Of a DNA stretch of 64,000 bases, positions 35,462 to 45,680 are shown one piece after another. The notes below the pieces were generated by a model. That model did not search any database and was not told where the DNA came from. It saw only the letters and a program-made list of their open reading frames with translations. Both the position numbers and the translations under genes were made by a program. How positions within the stretch are numbered: the first letter of the stretch is position 1; each line of letters opens with the position of its first letter. Source of the stretch: Paludibacteraceae bacterium (GTDB lineage: Bacteria > Bacteroidota > Bacteroidia > Bacteroidales > Paludibacteraceae); the NCBI GenBank assembly GCA_024405895.1, contig JAKSNW010000007.1:1-64000 (forward strand), written 5' to 3'.

Positions 35462-37624
35462 TTATTTACCGTTGATGATTTCCATCATTACTTTAGCTGA
35501 GTGAGCCACTGGGGTACCAGGACCGAAGATGGCAGCAACGCCGGCTTTGTAGAGGAAGTCGTAGTCCTGTGCTGGGATAACGCCACCAGCAACTACGATG
35601 ATGTCCTCGCGACCGAGACGTTTCAACTCTGCGATAACTTGTGGAATCAAGGTCTTGTGACCTGCTGCCAATGAGCTTACGCCGAGGAAGTGTACGTCGT
35701 TCTCTACAGCTTGTTTTGCTGCCTCTTCTGGAGTTTGGAACAATGGACCCATGTCGACGTCGTAGCCGCAGTCGGCATAACCGGTAGCGCATACTTTAGC
35801 GCCGCGGTCGTGACCGTCCTGACCCATCTTGGCGATCATGATACGTGGTTGACGACCTTCTTGTTTTGCGAACTCAGCGGTCAAGCGGCAAGCCTCCTGG
35901 AACTCTTCGTCGTTCTTGGTGCCGGCGCTGTAAACGCCAGAGATGGTGCGGATGGTTGCTTTGTAACGACCAACAACGGCTTCGCAAGCGTCGGAGATCT
36001 CACCGAGTGTAGCGCGGAGACCGGCAGCTTTGACAGCGAGGTTGAGGAGGTTGTAGCGCAATGGATCGTCGGCAGGACGGATGTCTTTGCCGTCAGCCCA
36101 AGCCTGAACTGCGTAGGTGATTTCTTTCAAAGCAGCTTGAACGGCAGCCTCGTCGCGGTTAGCGCGGAGTTGTTTCAAGCGCTCAACTTGCTCGGTACGA
36201 ACTGCGGTGTTGTCGATTTCGAGGATATCGATTGGATCTTCGTGGTCGAGACGGTACTCGTTCACGCCGATAATCTTTTGTGAACCTGAGTCGATGCGAG
36301 CCTGTGTGCGTGCAGCAGCCTCTTCGATACGCATCTTAGGTACACCGGTCTCGATAGCGGCAGCCATACCACCGAGTTTCTCTACCTCTTGGATGTGAGC
36401 CCAAGCTTTCTCTGCGAGTTCGTTGGTCAAGCTCTCAACATAGTATGAACCTGCCCATGGGTCGATCTCTTTGCAGACTTTGGTTTCCTCCTGGATGTAG
36501 ATCTGGGTGTTACGAGCGATACGAGCTGAGAAGTCGGTAGGCAATGCGATGGCCTCGTCCAATGCGTTGGTGTGCAATGACTGTGTGTGACCGAGAGCGG
36601 CACCCATAGCCTCGATGCAAGTACGGCCAACGTTGTTGAATGGGTCTTGCTCGGTGAGTGACCAACCAGAGGTTTGTGAGTGAGTACGCAAAGCCAAAGA
36701 TTTTGGGTTCTTTGGGTTGAATTGTTTAACGATCTTAGCCCACAACATACGACCGGCACGCATCTTGGCGATCTCCATGAAGTGGTTCATGCCGATAGCC
36801 CAGAAGAATGACAGACGTGGAGCGAAGGCGTCGATGTCCATGCCGGCGTTGACACCAGCGCGGAGGTATTCGAGACCGTCGGCCAAGGTGTAACCCAACT
36901 CGATGTCAGCGGTAGCACCTGCTTCCTGCATGTGGTAGCCAGAGATAGAGATTGAGTTGAACTTAGGCATGCGTTGTGAAGTGAACTCGAAGATATCAGC
37001 GATGATCTTCATTGAGAACTTAGGTGGGTAGATGTAGGTGTTACGCACCATGAACTCTTTCAAGATATCGTTTTGGATGGTACCGGCCATCTCTTCAAGT
37101 TTAGCACCTTGCTCAAGACCTGCGTTGATATAGAATGCGAGTACTGGGAGTACGCCGCCGTTCATGGTCATAGATACAGACATTTTGTTCAATGGAATAC
37201 CGTCGAACAAAACTTTCATATCCTCAACAGAGCAGATAGATACACCAGCTTTACCAACGTCACCAACTACGCGAACGTGGTCGGCATCGTAGCCGCGGTG
37301 TGTAGGAAGGTCGAATGCAACAGACAAACCTTTCTGACCTGAAGCGAGGTTACGGCGATAGAATGCGTTTGACTCGGCAGCGGTTGAGAAACCTGCGTAC
37401 TGACGGATTGTCCAAGGACGCATTGGATACATGCCGCTGTAAGGGCCACGCAAGAATGGTGGGATACCAGAAGCGTAATCCAAGTGGTCGAAACCGGCGA
37501 TGTCTTCTTTGGTGTAGATTGGTTTTACAGTGATTTGCTCAGGGGTCAACCATGTCTCACCTTTATAATCAGTGGTGCTTGGCACTACTTGTTTGATGTC
37601 AATCTTATTAAAATCTGGTTTCAT
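35462..37624 (-). CDS. mutB: Methylmalonyl-CoA mutase, large subunit
   Basis: A 720-residue adenosylcobalamin enzyme isomerising methylmalonyl-CoA and succinyl-CoA. The N-terminal TIM barrel shows [23 protein letters not shown] and [13 protein letters not shown]-like pattern ([18 protein letters not shown]); the C-terminal B12 domain has [11 protein letters not shown] (lower-axial His), [15 protein letters not shown] and [15 protein letters not shown]. It starts two bases after mutA. In Bacteroidota it feeds the succinate-to-propionate route. It needs B12, a possible link to the TonB receptor at the window start. Confidence 0.96.
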   Translation of the reverse strand: MKPDFNKIDIKQVVPSTTDYKGETWLTPEQITVKPIYTKEDIAGFDHLDYASGIPPFLRGPYSGMYPMRPWTIRQYAGFSTAAESNAFYRRNLASGQKGLSVAFDLPTHRGYDADHVRVVGDVGKAGVSICSVEDMKVLFDGIPLNKMSVSMTMNGGVLPVLAFYINAGLEQGAKLEEMAGTIQNDILKEFMVRNTYIYPPKFSMKIIADIFEFTSQRMPKFNSISISGYHMQEAGATADIELGYTLADGLEYLRAGVNAGMDIDAFAPRLSFFWAIGMNHFMEIAKMRAGRMLWAKIVKQFNPKNPKSLALRTHSQTSGWSLTEQDPFNNVGRTCIEAMGAALGHTQSLHTNALDEAIALPTDFSARIARNTQIYIQEETKVCKEIDPWAGSYYVESLTNELAEKAWAHIQEVEKLGGMAAAIETGVPKMRIEEAAARTQARIDSGSQKIIGVNEYRLDHEDPIDILEIDNTAVRTEQVERLKQLRANRDEAAVQAALKEITYAVQAWADGKDIRPADDPLRYNLLNLAVKAAGLRATLGEISDACEAVVGRYKATIRTISGVYSAGTKNDEEFQEACRLTAEFAKQEGRQPRIMIAKMGQDGHDRGAKVCATGYADCGYDVDMGPLFQTPEEAAKQAVENDVHFLGVSSLAAGHKTLIPQVIAELKRLGREDIIVVAGGVIPAQDYDFLYKAGVAAIFGPGTPVAHSAKVMMEIINGK

Positions 37625-37626
37625 GA

Positions 37627-39483
37627 TTATTTCAGGAGTTGAGCGTTAAACGATTTCAAGGTATCCAATACGTTAACCTTAACGTGGATGAAGTTTTGGA
37701 TGCCTTCTTTCTGGAGGTCTTCCATGCAAGCAGGAGCACCAGCAACAACGAAGATTTCTTTGCCGCCGATAGCTTTGTTTGCTGCAGGAGCGAGTTCTGC
37801 ATATTCGTCGTCGCTTGAGCAGAGAACGATGATGTCAGCACCTGCTTTTCTTGCAGCCTCAACGCCAGCCTCAACAGTCTCGAAGCCGAGGTTGTCGATT
37901 ACTTGGTAGCCAGCGCAAGCGAAGAAGTTGCAGCTGAATTGAGCGCGAGCGAGACGCATTGCCAAGTTGCCGATGGTGAGCATGAATGCTTTTGGACGTT
38001 TGGCTGAGTGTTCGGTCTCGAGGCGGAGAGCTTCGAACTCTTGAGCAGCGCGAACTGTTGGGAGGGCAGCCAAGCCTTCTTCGCCGCAACCGCATTTGCA
38101 AGCGCACTCGTTGCCGAGCACGATCTTGTCGCCAGCGATTTCGTTGAAGTTAGGGAATTGGTTGGTGCCGAGGAGCACTTCCTTGCGTTGTGAAACGTTC
38201 TTCAGACGTTTTGCTGCTGTTGCAGCCATGTCTGCCTGAACTTTGCCTGTAGCCACTGCCTCGTAGAAGCCGCCGTTGTTCTCGATGTCGAGGAAACGTT
38301 TCCAAGCTTCGTTGGCGATGTTGGCTGTGAGGTTTTCAATATAGTATGAACCAGCTGATGGGTCGGTTACTTTGTCGAAGTGAGCCTCTTCCTTGAGGAG
38401 TTGTTGTTGGTTGCGGGCGATACGCTCTGAGAAGTCGTCTGAAGCCTTGAAGTCAACGTCGAATGGGTTAACTACGATTGAGTTCACACCTGCGATGGCA
38501 GCACTCATGGCCTCGGTCTGAGTACGGAGGAGGTTAACGTGTGCGTCGAAGATGGTGGTGTTGAACAATGAGGTCTCAGCGTGAACGTGCATCTTGGCTG
38601 CGCATTGGCATTTTGGTGCATAAGCGTCAACGATTTTAGCCCAGAGCAAACGAGCTGCACGGAATTTTGCGATTTCCATGAAGTAGTTGCCGCCGATACC
38701 GAGGTTGAATTTGATGGCTTTGGCAGCGGTGTCAACGTCGAGACCTGCTTCGGTCATCATCTCGAGGTATTGGTTGCCCCAAGCGAGAGCGTAGCCGAGT
38801 TCTTGTGAGCTTGCTGCGCCGCAGTTGTTGAGTTCGATAGCGTTAACGGCTACAACGCGGTATTTAGGCATTTTCTCGCCTGCTTTGACAGCAGCAACGA
38901 TTTTTTCTGCCACCATGGCTTTCTCCATCTTCTTGCCTTTGAGCATGCGGCGGATAGGGTCGCAGTTGACAGAGCCTTGCATTTCTGCGAGGTTGTATCC
39001 TTTCTCTGTGTAGTAAGCGGTGAGGATGTTGAGGAGGTCTGCTGCTTTGCTGATGCAGATGTTGAAGTTCAACTCGATGCAGTCAGCGCAGATGTCTTTC
39101 AACAAAGTAGCGATGAAGTCGGCGCTGAGTTTGTCGGCGTCGATACAGAAACCGAGGGAGTCCACACCCTTGTTCAGTACGTCGAGCGCTTTAGCGTTAG
39201 CTTCTTTTGGGCAGCACACTTCGATGTTTTGGCGGATAAACCATGTGTTGTCGGCTTTGGTGCCGCGAACGAATGGGAATTCACCTGGTGCTGAGTTTGT
39301 GGTCTCGATGTTAGCCAAGTCCTCTCTACGATAGAACGGCATGACATTGAAACCTTCGTCGGTTCTCCAAACGAGCTTCTTTGTGAAATCGGCTCCTTTG
39401 AGGTCGGTTGTGATTTTTGCCATCCACTCATCGGTGGTGATAGCAGGGAAATCGGCCAACCAATTTAAATTCTTTTCTGCCAT
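37627..39483 (-). CDS. mutA: Methylmalonyl-CoA mutase, small subunit
   Basis: A 618-residue partner of MutB with a TIM-barrel-like half ([44 protein letters not shown]) and a C-terminal B12-like domain lacking the DxHxxG His, so it does not bind cofactor. A Cys-rich insert ([13 protein letters not shown]) near residue 460 is not usual to my knowledge. The reverse-strand start is at 39483; a -7 box lies about 114 bases upstream. Confidence 0.93.
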   Translation of the reverse strand: MAEKNLNWLADFPAITTDEWMAKITTDLKGADFTKKLVWRTDEGFNVMPFYRREDLANIETTNSAPGEFPFVRGTKADNTWFIRQNIEVCCPKEANAKALDVLNKGVDSLGFCIDADKLSADFIATLLKDICADCIELNFNICISKAADLLNILTAYYTEKGYNLAEMQGSVNCDPIRRMLKGKKMEKAMVAEKIVAAVKAGEKMPKYRVVAVNAIELNNCGAASSQELGYALAWGNQYLEMMTEAGLDVDTAAKAIKFNLGIGGNYFMEIAKFRAARLLWAKIVDAYAPKCQCAAKMHVHAETSLFNTTIFDAHVNLLRTQTEAMSAAIAGVNSIVVNPFDVDFKASDDFSERIARNQQQLLKEEAHFDKVTDPSAGSYYIENLTANIANEAWKRFLDIENNGGFYEAVATGKVQADMAATAAKRLKNVSQRKEVLLGTNQFPNFNEIAGDKIVLGNECACKCGCGEEGLAALPTVRAAQEFEALRLETEHSAKRPKAFMLTIGNLAMRLARAQFSCNFFACAGYQVIDNLGFETVEAGVEAARKAGADIIVLCSSDDEYAELAPAANKAIGGKEIFVVAGAPACMEDLQKEGIQNFIHVKVNVLDTLKSFNAQLLK

Positions 39484-39596
39484 AATATTGTTTGATTGTT
39501 TGAATTATGTTATTCTTTATCAGTTGTTTCGCGGCGGTTCCCATCGTGTCGGTCGGAATGGACGGCGCATAGTTCACCCCACGAAATAACATGGTG

Positions 39597-39604
39597 CAAA
39601 AGTA
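39597..39604 (-). promoter_or_regulatory. -7 promoter box of mutA
   Basis: The reverse strand reads TACTTTTG, a full -7 match, 114 bases before the mutA ATG. No -33 element and no visible riboswitch in this leader. Confidence 0.5.
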
Positions 39605-40013
39605 CGTCTTTTTTTTGTATTGTGTCTTTTATTCTCTCTCTTTTTGATATAAAATCAAAGGTTGTTTTTTGCTGTTGAAAAGCGGTTGAATGTCAGTCTT
39701 TTGTTGTTTTAGTCGAAAATGCTCGTTTTTTTTGCGCCAATCCCAGACTTCGGACAAATAGAGTGGGGTGGCATGTTAATGACTTTTACGTAGATTCTTG
39801 CAGAAAAATGTAAATTTAAGGAATAATACGGGCGATAGAGGCGCTGTATGTGGCTTTATTTGTTAAATTTTTGAGCTTAAAACTGATGATTTTAGTATTG
39901 CAGCTGGGTTAATCTTGGTTAAAGTTTTAACTAATGAAATTATGTAACGAACAGAAAAATAGTGTGTAGGGATTTTTGTAAGTTGTTAATTTTGGTTCAT
40001 GAGAAGATTTCTC
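39605..40013. other. AT-rich gene-free stretch
   Basis: No gene, tRNA or repeat recognised between the mutA promoter and the promoter at 40014. Confidence 0.5.
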
Positions 40014-40044
40014 TTTGCTAATTAACAAAATAATTCTACTTTTG
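40014..40044 (+). promoter_or_regulatory. Promoter with consensus -33 and -7 boxes
   Basis: TTTG at 40014-40017, exactly 19 bases, TACTTTTG at 40037-40044. It is a textbook match. The next gene starts at 40360, leaving a leader of about 300 bases. Confidence 0.75.
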
Positions 40045-40359
40045 CACCGTTAAGATAATGGCACGGCAAAAGTGGTTTGAAGGTTTTGAAATTAACAAAA
40101 CAAATCAAGTTCGGCGGACGGACACTTTTGACTGCTTCAATCAAATAGAAATAGTTTGGATAGTTAGTTTATATTATTGTATGAGAGCGTGTGTTTTTTC
40201 AAGCATACGCTCTCGTTCAAAAACAACAAAATCCAAGATTTTTTTTGACGCTAAGACAATCTCCTCAATGAATAAGGCCGATTAGTGGGTTAACGGGTTC
40301 TGCTCACTTTGAAAGCCATAAAAAATGAATTACCAGAACCTACCTTAAGAATATAGTTT
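40045..40359 (+). ncRNA. Long structured leader or small RNA
   Basis: Transcribed from the promoter just upstream. It contains a hairpin GAGAGCGTGTG/CATACGCTCTC (40181-40212 approx.) and GGTTCTG/CAGAACC inverted repeats at 40296-40341. A frame from 40058 to 40285 exists but has poor codon use and no neighbours in kind. It could be the 5' leader of the lipoprotein at 40360 or an independent RNA. I do not recognise a known RNA family. Confidence 0.4.
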
Positions 40360-40830
40360 ATGACAAACAAAGTAGTCACGTTATTTGCAGTAATAGCAAC
40401 AGCATTCGTTTTGGTTAGTTGCGATATGGCTCCAATGCCTACTGGTTGTTGGTATGTTCAAAATGCCTTGGATGAAGATATTACCATCACGAAGGAACAA
40501 AGCAACGCATTGGGAGATATATCAGAACACTCCTTTGTCTTGCATCCGTATGACATTCATACAATTGCTTCATCAATGGCAGTTTACTATAATAAAGATG
40601 GTGAAATTCTTAGCGAAATAATAGACCCTTTCATATCACGCACAAACAAGGTTATCATCACCTACAAAGGTGTTGATTATGTCGAGACTTCTTCGGAAGG
40701 CAAATCCATCATCAATTTGGGGTCGTATGTTTTCTTCCCCGTCAACGACAATACCGGCGATCAAAAATTCCTTTTTGTGATTGATGAGGAATATCTCAAT
40801 TCTCTCACCGTGGAAGATTCGGAAGAGTAA
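40360..40830 (+). CDS. Lipoprotein of unknown function
   Basis: A 156-residue lipoprotein; signal peptide ends FVLVSCDMAPMP. The short mature domain (GCWYVQNALDEDITITKEQ... YVFFPVNDNTGDQKFLFVIDEEY) loosely resembles the protein at 41657, whose mature start YIVVNGTSDSIVLYPN has the same pattern of a short strand, polar turn and strand. AT-rich codons. First of three lipoprotein genes. Confidence 0.68.
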   Translation: MTNKVVTLFAVIATAFVLVSCDMAPMPTGCWYVQNALDEDITITKEQSNALGDISEHSFVLHPYDIHTIASSMAVYYNKDGEILSEIIDPFISRTNKVIITYKGVDYVETSSEGKSIINLGSYVFFPVNDNTGDQKFLFVIDEEYLNSLTVEDSEE

Positions 40831-40877
40831 ACAATGCGCATACTAAATTAGAACAAATCTCTAAATAACTCAAGTAT

Positions 40878-41597
40878 ATGAAAAAGTTTGTTCCTTTCAT
40901 TGCTCTGGCAATGTGTCTGTTGGCTGCGTCTTGCCAGCATGTGAAGTTCGTGACAGTGTGTTACGAGCAGAAATCCGATTTCAATCAAGCAATAAAGAAA
41001 CATGCCGATCTCAAGGCCGTAACGGTTGACGAGATGGGTGCTTTGCTCAAGAAGGACAGCGGCATCAAGGTGGTGGTGGAATACGAGCCTTGCCAGCAAT
41101 CTTCCTACAGCCTCATCAAACGTGTGGACAACTATCGCAAGGCCAACAAGGAGAAACTCCACACCTATTATATTGCCGACAACTGCGGTCGTCTCCAAGA
41201 CGTCAATCCGATGTTTGCCTCTTTGGGCGTGGACGCCGTGAAATACTACTATCGCGACAACTCCGCCCCTTACCTCAGCTACGGCAAGGACGCTCCTCTT
41301 TATACTGAACGCATTGCTGGCATGTTGAAAGCCCATTTCATCAATGGCAAGGAAATCACCCCATACACTAATCCAGATATCCGTTGCTATATCGTGAACG
41401 GCGAAGGCAAGGTGAAGCTCGCCCGCTACACCTATGTCAACGAGAAAGGTATGACTTTCTCCGTTGTTGGTCCGCTCAGCTTCGACCACGCCACCTTCCC
41501 ATTGAACGACATGGATTTCAACGTCATCGATGAGATTACGGTGAAGAAGAACGCCAAAGACCCTATCTACAATGGCTATTTCCGTATCTTCGAGTAA
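40878..41597 (+). CDS. Lipoprotein of unknown function
   Basis: A 239-residue lipoprotein; signal ends LLAASCQHVKF. The mature chain is rich in charged residues and Tyr (YYIADNCGRLQDVNPMF, VKYYYRDNSAPYLSYG), and has no domain I know. More C-ending codons than the two genes beside it, so it may have a different origin. It lies 47 bases after the previous stop. Confidence 0.7.
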   Translation: MKKFVPFIALAMCLLAASCQHVKFVTVCYEQKSDFNQAIKKHADLKAVTVDEMGALLKKDSGIKVVVEYEPCQQSSYSLIKRVDNYRKANKEKLHTYYIADNCGRLQDVNPMFASLGVDAVKYYYRDNSAPYLSYGKDAPLYTERIAGMLKAHFINGKEITPYTNPDIRCYIVNGEGKVKLARYTYVNEKGMTFSVVGPLSFDHATFPLNDMDFNVIDEITVKKNAKDPIYNGYFRIFE

Positions 41598-41656
41598 TTG
41601 TCAGAATAATGAGCTCTATTTTCCAAAAACAAATAAACACATAAAACAAATCGCAA

Positions 41657-42181
41657 ATGAAAAAGTTTTTGTTTCTATTGCCAATTTTGGCATTGTTGTG
41701 TACCAGTTGCTCAGATAGGGATTATGCTGTTATACACAATTATATCGTGGTCAACGGAACCAGTGATAGTATAGTTCTATATCCAAACTTTATTCATCCT
41801 GTGTCTGGTGTTGACCCAGATAGTGTAGAGTTAGCTCCTAACCAGGGTTTCAAGATGGGTCGTGGATTTGAAATCACCCATCTTCCTGTGGCCAACCCAA
41901 ACGACTCAAATTTTTATAGCCACTCTTCTATCTCTGTAGAATCGATTGCTTATAAGTTTGGGGAAGAAAAATTTTTTGAAGAATCTCATGAGGTCGGTTC
42001 TCCGTTAAATATATTCTCTTATGCTTATGTCGGAAGTACAGAATGGGGCGGCGGTGGTGTAAAGTCAAGACCACGTGACAAAGACGATTATGATATACTT
42101 GTCAATACTTTTACATTGACATATATCTTCGTCTTGACGGAAGACTATATTACTTCGTGTGAAAGAGTTGGCGAAGAATAG
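41657..42181 (+). CDS. Lipoprotein of unknown function
   Basis: A 174-residue lipoprotein; signal ends LLCTSCSDRDY. The mature part has a strand-rich start and ends FVLTEDYITSCERVGEE. See the note on 40360 for a loose resemblance. It ends 50 bases before a strong terminator. Confidence 0.68.
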   Translation: MKKFLFLLPILALLCTSCSDRDYAVIHNYIVVNGTSDSIVLYPNFIHPVSGVDPDSVELAPNQGFKMGRGFEITHLPVANPNDSNFYSHSSISVESIAYKFGEEKFFEESHEVGSPLNIFSYAYVGSTEWGGGGVKSRPRDKDDYDILVNTFTLTYIFVLTEDYITSCERVGEE

Positions 42182-42231
42182 TATTGTACTCTGAAGTCAA
42201 TGCCTACTTCATTCATATTAGCAATATCCAG

Positions 42232-42268
42232 CAAAGGCGTATGCTCTCGGGCGTACGCCTTTGGCTTT
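42232..42268 (+). terminator. Terminator of the three lipoprotein genes
   Basis: CAAAGGCGTA at 42232-42241 pairs with TACGCCTTTG at 42255-42264, with GC pairs inside, followed by GCTTTT. Confidence 0.82.
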
Positions 42269-42755
42269 TAGGAGAGGGAAATGAGGTTTGAAAACCATTC
42301 GGCAGAGGCTTTTCTACCAATCTTACAGACAAAATGAAGTTGGCAGCAACTCGGAAGCAAATGGAAACGGATTCTGCAAAATGATGGTTGAGACTCTGGA
42401 AACAATAATAGCAGAAACGAAATGGCAACGGAGACTTTTGCTGCAAAATCCTCTGCTGCCAAATTGCAGTGGATAATCATAAAGTATGAAACGTAGAAAC
42501 GAAATACTTGTCGGCTGATAGGAAGATAAATGTCTCATCTACAAAATGGCAGCAATACATCTGAAGTGGAAAATTCTTGTCGGAAAAATGTTGCTGTTGA
42601 AATCGTCGTTGTTTGGCATGTTTAGCAGAATGAGAACGGAGTGATTGCAGACGACTGATTGTACTGACAGTAGGGTGGAGTAGCTCCTGTCAGAACTTTT
42701 TAACAGTATGGAAAACAGCCTCGTTATGTGCGATTTTCAGCTTTGGAGAAACAAT
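42269..42755. other. Non-coding purine-rich stretch
   Basis: No gene. Loose GCAAATGG or TGCAAAATG words at 42357, 42375 and 42442 resemble those at 22.1-22.4 kb, but without fixed spacing. A GTACTGACAG/CTGTCAG stem lies near 42660-42690. Confidence 0.4.
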
Positions 42756-42786
42756 ATTGATATGTCGGCAAAAAATCGTAACTTTG
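42756..42786 (+). promoter_or_regulatory. Promoter of nrnA-lysS
   Basis: ATTG at 42756-42759 (near TTTG), 19 bases, TAACTTTG at 42779-42786. It is 10 bases before the ATG at 42796, so the leader would be very short. Confidence 0.55.
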
Positions 42787-42795
42787 TCCCCCATT

Positions 42796-43842
42796 ATGGA
42801 AAATAGAATCTTCGAACATATAGACCCCGAGAAACTGCAGCAAGTGAAGGCTTTGGTGGCTGGTACAGACAAAGTTGCCATCACTGCCCACATGTCGCCA
42901 GACGGTGATGCAATAGGCTCATCGCTTGCTCTTTACTGGTGGTTACGCAATATCGGCAAACACCCAGTGGTGGTGATGCCTAACATGTTTCCTGATTTCC
43001 TCGGCTGGCTGAAGGGTAGCGAGGATATACTCATCTATGAAACACAAACCGAGGTGGCTCATCGTGCCATCGTGGAGGCTGAACTCCTGTTCTGTCTTGA
43101 TTACAATGGATTGAACCGTATCAGCAGAGTCAAGGATGCCGTCACGGAATCAAAGGCAAAACGTGTGCTCATTGACCATCACCTCGACCCAGATATCGAA
43201 TGCGATGTCATCATCTCGCATCCGGAGGCTTCTGCAGCCAGCCAGTTGGTTTATCATGTCATCAACGGCATCGACGGTTTGCAGCACATCGACCTCAACT
43301 GTGCTGAGGCTCTCTACACCGGACTGATGACCGATACGGGCAATTTCTCCTACAACTCGCAGAACCCCGACCTTTATATCATCGTCAGCGAATTGCTTAA
43401 GAAGGGAATCAACAAGGACGTTATCTACAACAACGTATTCAACGTCTACTCTGTCTCACGTCTCCGCCTCATCGGCTACTGCCTCTACCAGAAGATGCGC
43501 ATCTATCTGGAGTTCAAGACAGCCGTCATCGCGATGAGCAAGGAGGAGTGCCAGCGCTTCAACTACGAGAAGGGCGACACTGAGGGATTGGTCAACATGC
43601 CTTTGCAGATCAAGGAGATTGACGTCTCCATCTTCGTTCGCGAGGACGAAGACAAGATCAAGATCTCGTTCCGCTCACAAGGCGAGGTGCATGTCAACAA
43701 GATGGCAGAACTCTTCAAGGGTGGCGGCCACAAGAATGCTGCCGGTGGCGAGAGCTATTGCTCACTGCGCCGCACACTCCATCAGATAGAGAATGTGGTG
43801 CGACGCCGCGAAGAATTTGACTTCAACAACAAAACAGAATAA
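42796..43842 (+). CDS. nrnA: DHH phosphoesterase, NrnA-like
   Basis: A 348-residue DHH/DHHA1 enzyme of the oligoribonuclease/pAp-phosphatase type. Motifs: ITAHMSPDGDAIGSSLAL (DxD), LDYNGLNRIS, the name motif VLIDHHLDPD, GLMTDTGNFSYN, and the DHHA1 end FKGGGHKNAAGG. It clears nanoRNAs and 3'-phosphoadenosine phosphate, or related dinucleotides. The ATG at 42796 is used; an upstream TTG would place extra residues within the -7 region. lysS follows after 18 bases. Confidence 0.93.
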   Translation: MENRIFEHIDPEKLQQVKALVAGTDKVAITAHMSPDGDAIGSSLALYWWLRNIGKHPVVVMPNMFPDFLGWLKGSEDILIYETQTEVAHRAIVEAELLFCLDYNGLNRISRVKDAVTESKAKRVLIDHHLDPDIECDVIISHPEASAASQLVYHVINGIDGLQHIDLNCAEALYTGLMTDTGNFSYNSQNPDLYIIVSELLKKGINKDVIYNNVFNVYSVSRLRLIGYCLYQKMRIYLEFKTAVIAMSKEECQRFNYEKGDTEGLVNMPLQIKEIDVSIFVREDEDKIKISFRSQGEVHVNKMAELFKGGGHKNAAGGESYCSLRRTLHQIENVVRRREEFDFNNKTE

Positions 43843-43860
43843 AACAGCAAACTATATACA

Positions 43861-45579
43861 ATGGAACTCTCAGAACAAGAACTGTTCAGACGCGAAAGTC
43901 TGAACAAACTGCGTGAAATGGGCATCGACCCTTATCCTGCAGCCGAATTTCCAACCAACGCTTTCTCAACCGACATCAAAGCCGAATTCAGCGACGACGC
44001 CGAGCCACGCGAGGTGTGCATCGCCGGTCGTATGATGAGCCGCCGTATCATGGGCAAGGCTGCCTTTGCCGAGTTGCAAGACTCCAAAGGACGCATCCAG
44101 ATCTATATCTCTCGCGACGACATCAACACCGAGGCTCAGCCAGAGATGTACAACACCGTGTTCAAGAAACTCCTCGACATCGGCGACTTCATCGGTATCC
44201 GCGGCTTCGTGTTCCGCACCCAAATGGGCGAAATCAGCGTTCACGCCAAAGAACTCACCGTGCTCTCAAAAGCATTGAAACCACTCCCTATCGTAAAATA
44301 TAAAGATGGTGTTGCCTACGACAAATTCGACGACCCTGAGCTCCGCTACCGTCAGCGCTACGTCGATCTCGTGGTCAACGAAGGGGTCAAAGATACCTTC
44401 CTCAAACGCGCAACCATCCTCCGCACGATGCGTAACATCCTCGACGAGGCTGGCTACACCGAGGTGGAGACTCCAACCTTGCAGAGCATCGCTGGTGGCG
44501 CAAGTGCACGTCCTTTCATCACCCACTTCAACGCCCTGAACATCGATATGTATATGCGTATCGCCACAGAGCTCTATCTGAAACGTCTCATCGTAGGCGG
44601 TTTCGAGGGTGTGTACGAGATCGGCAAGAACTTCCGCAACGAGGGCATGGACAAGACCCACAACCCTGAGTTCACCTGCATGGAACTCTATATCTCCTAC
44701 AAAGACCTCAACTGGGGTATGACTTTCTTCGAGAATATGCTCGAGAAGATCTGTACCGCTGTCAACGGCAAGCCAGAGGTTGAGATTGATGGTAAGATTA
44801 TCTCTTTCAAGGCTCCTTTCCGCCGTCTCCCTATCCTCGACGCTATCAAGGAGAAGACCGGCTACGACCTCTATCCTATGTCGGAGGACGAGATTCGCGA
44901 GACAGCCAAGAAGCTCGGCATCGAGGTGGACGAGACGATGGGCAAGGGCAAACTCATCGACGAGATTTTCGGCGAGACCTGCGAGGGCGATTTCATCCAA
45001 CCTACCTATATCATCGACTACCCTATCGAGATGTCGCCTCTCACCAAGAAGCACCGCTCAAAACCGGGTCTCACAGAGCGCTTCGAACTCATGGTGAACG
45101 GCAAGGAGTTGGCCAACGCCTATTCCGAGCTCAACGACCCAATCGACCAAGAGGAACGCTTCGTTGAGCAGATGCGTCTTGCCGACAAAGGCGACGACGA
45201 GGCGATGATTATCGACCACGATTTCCTCCGCGCCCTCCAGTATGGCATGCCTCCAACCTTCGGCGTAGGCATCGGCATCGACCGTCTCACCATGCTCCTT
45301 ACAGGCAAGTTCACCATCGGCGAGGTGATGCTCTTCCCACAGATGAAACCAGAGAAGGTCATCAAGAAAGACACTGCCGAAAAATACGTCGCTCTCGGCA
45401 TTCCAGAGGAGTGGGTTGAGCCATTGCAGAAACTTGGCTACGATATGGTAAGCAAACTGCAAGGCGTAAGTGCAGGCAAACTGCACCAAGATCTCTGCGG
45501 TTACAATAAGAAGAATAAACTCGGACTCACAAATCCAGTCAAAGACGATGTAGAGAATTGGGTAAAGCAAGAGGCTTAA
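43861..45579 (+). CDS. lysS: Lysyl-tRNA synthetase, class II
   Basis: A 572-residue class II enzyme charging tRNA-Lys. The OB-fold anticodon domain (EVCIAGRMMSRRIMGKAAFAELQD) precedes motif 2 (YEIGKNFRNEGMDKTHNPEFT) and motif 3 (GIGIDRLTMLLTG). A tail of about 70 residues after motif 3 (VIKKDTAEKYVALGIPEEW ... DDVENWVKQEA) is longer than in E. coli and is common in Bacteroidales as I recall. Followed by a hairpin terminator. Confidence 0.96.
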   Translation: MELSEQELFRRESLNKLREMGIDPYPAAEFPTNAFSTDIKAEFSDDAEPREVCIAGRMMSRRIMGKAAFAELQDSKGRIQIYISRDDINTEAQPEMYNTVFKKLLDIGDFIGIRGFVFRTQMGEISVHAKELTVLSKALKPLPIVKYKDGVAYDKFDDPELRYRQRYVDLVVNEGVKDTFLKRATILRTMRNILDEAGYTEVETPTLQSIAGGASARPFITHFNALNIDMYMRIATELYLKRLIVGGFEGVYEIGKNFRNEGMDKTHNPEFTCMELYISYKDLNWGMTFFENMLEKICTAVNGKPEVEIDGKIISFKAPFRRLPILDAIKEKTGYDLYPMSEDEIRETAKKLGIEVDETMGKGKLIDEIFGETCEGDFIQPTYIIDYPIEMSPLTKKHRSKPGLTERFELMVNGKELANAYSELNDPIDQEERFVEQMRLADKGDDEAMIIDHDFLRALQYGMPPTFGVGIGIDRLTMLLTGKFTIGEVMLFPQMKPEKVIKKDTAEKYVALGIPEEWVEPLQKLGYDMVSKLQGVSAGKLHQDLCGYNKKNKLGLTNPVKDDVENWVKQEA

Positions 45580-45606
45580 CACCCGTTCCCTTTATCGTAT
45601 AAACAC

Positions 45607-45645
45607 AAGAGCCTCACGCAGCCAGACGGTTGCATGGGGCTCTTT
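45607..45645 (+). terminator. Terminator of lysS
   Basis: AAGAGCC pairs with GGCTCTT, with an inner GCAGCC/GGTTGC helix. The T run is short. Confidence 0.7.
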
Positions 45646-45680
45646 GCTAATAGACTTCAAAACACAAACACTTTACAACA

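Noticed and set aside
40058-40285. 75-residue frame after a consensus promoter
   Set aside because: Random composition, rare start context and a hairpin inside the frame; a leader or small RNA fits better.
42290-42660. Array similar to the one at 9.6 kb
   Set aside because: TGCAAAATG-like words recur without fixed spacing.
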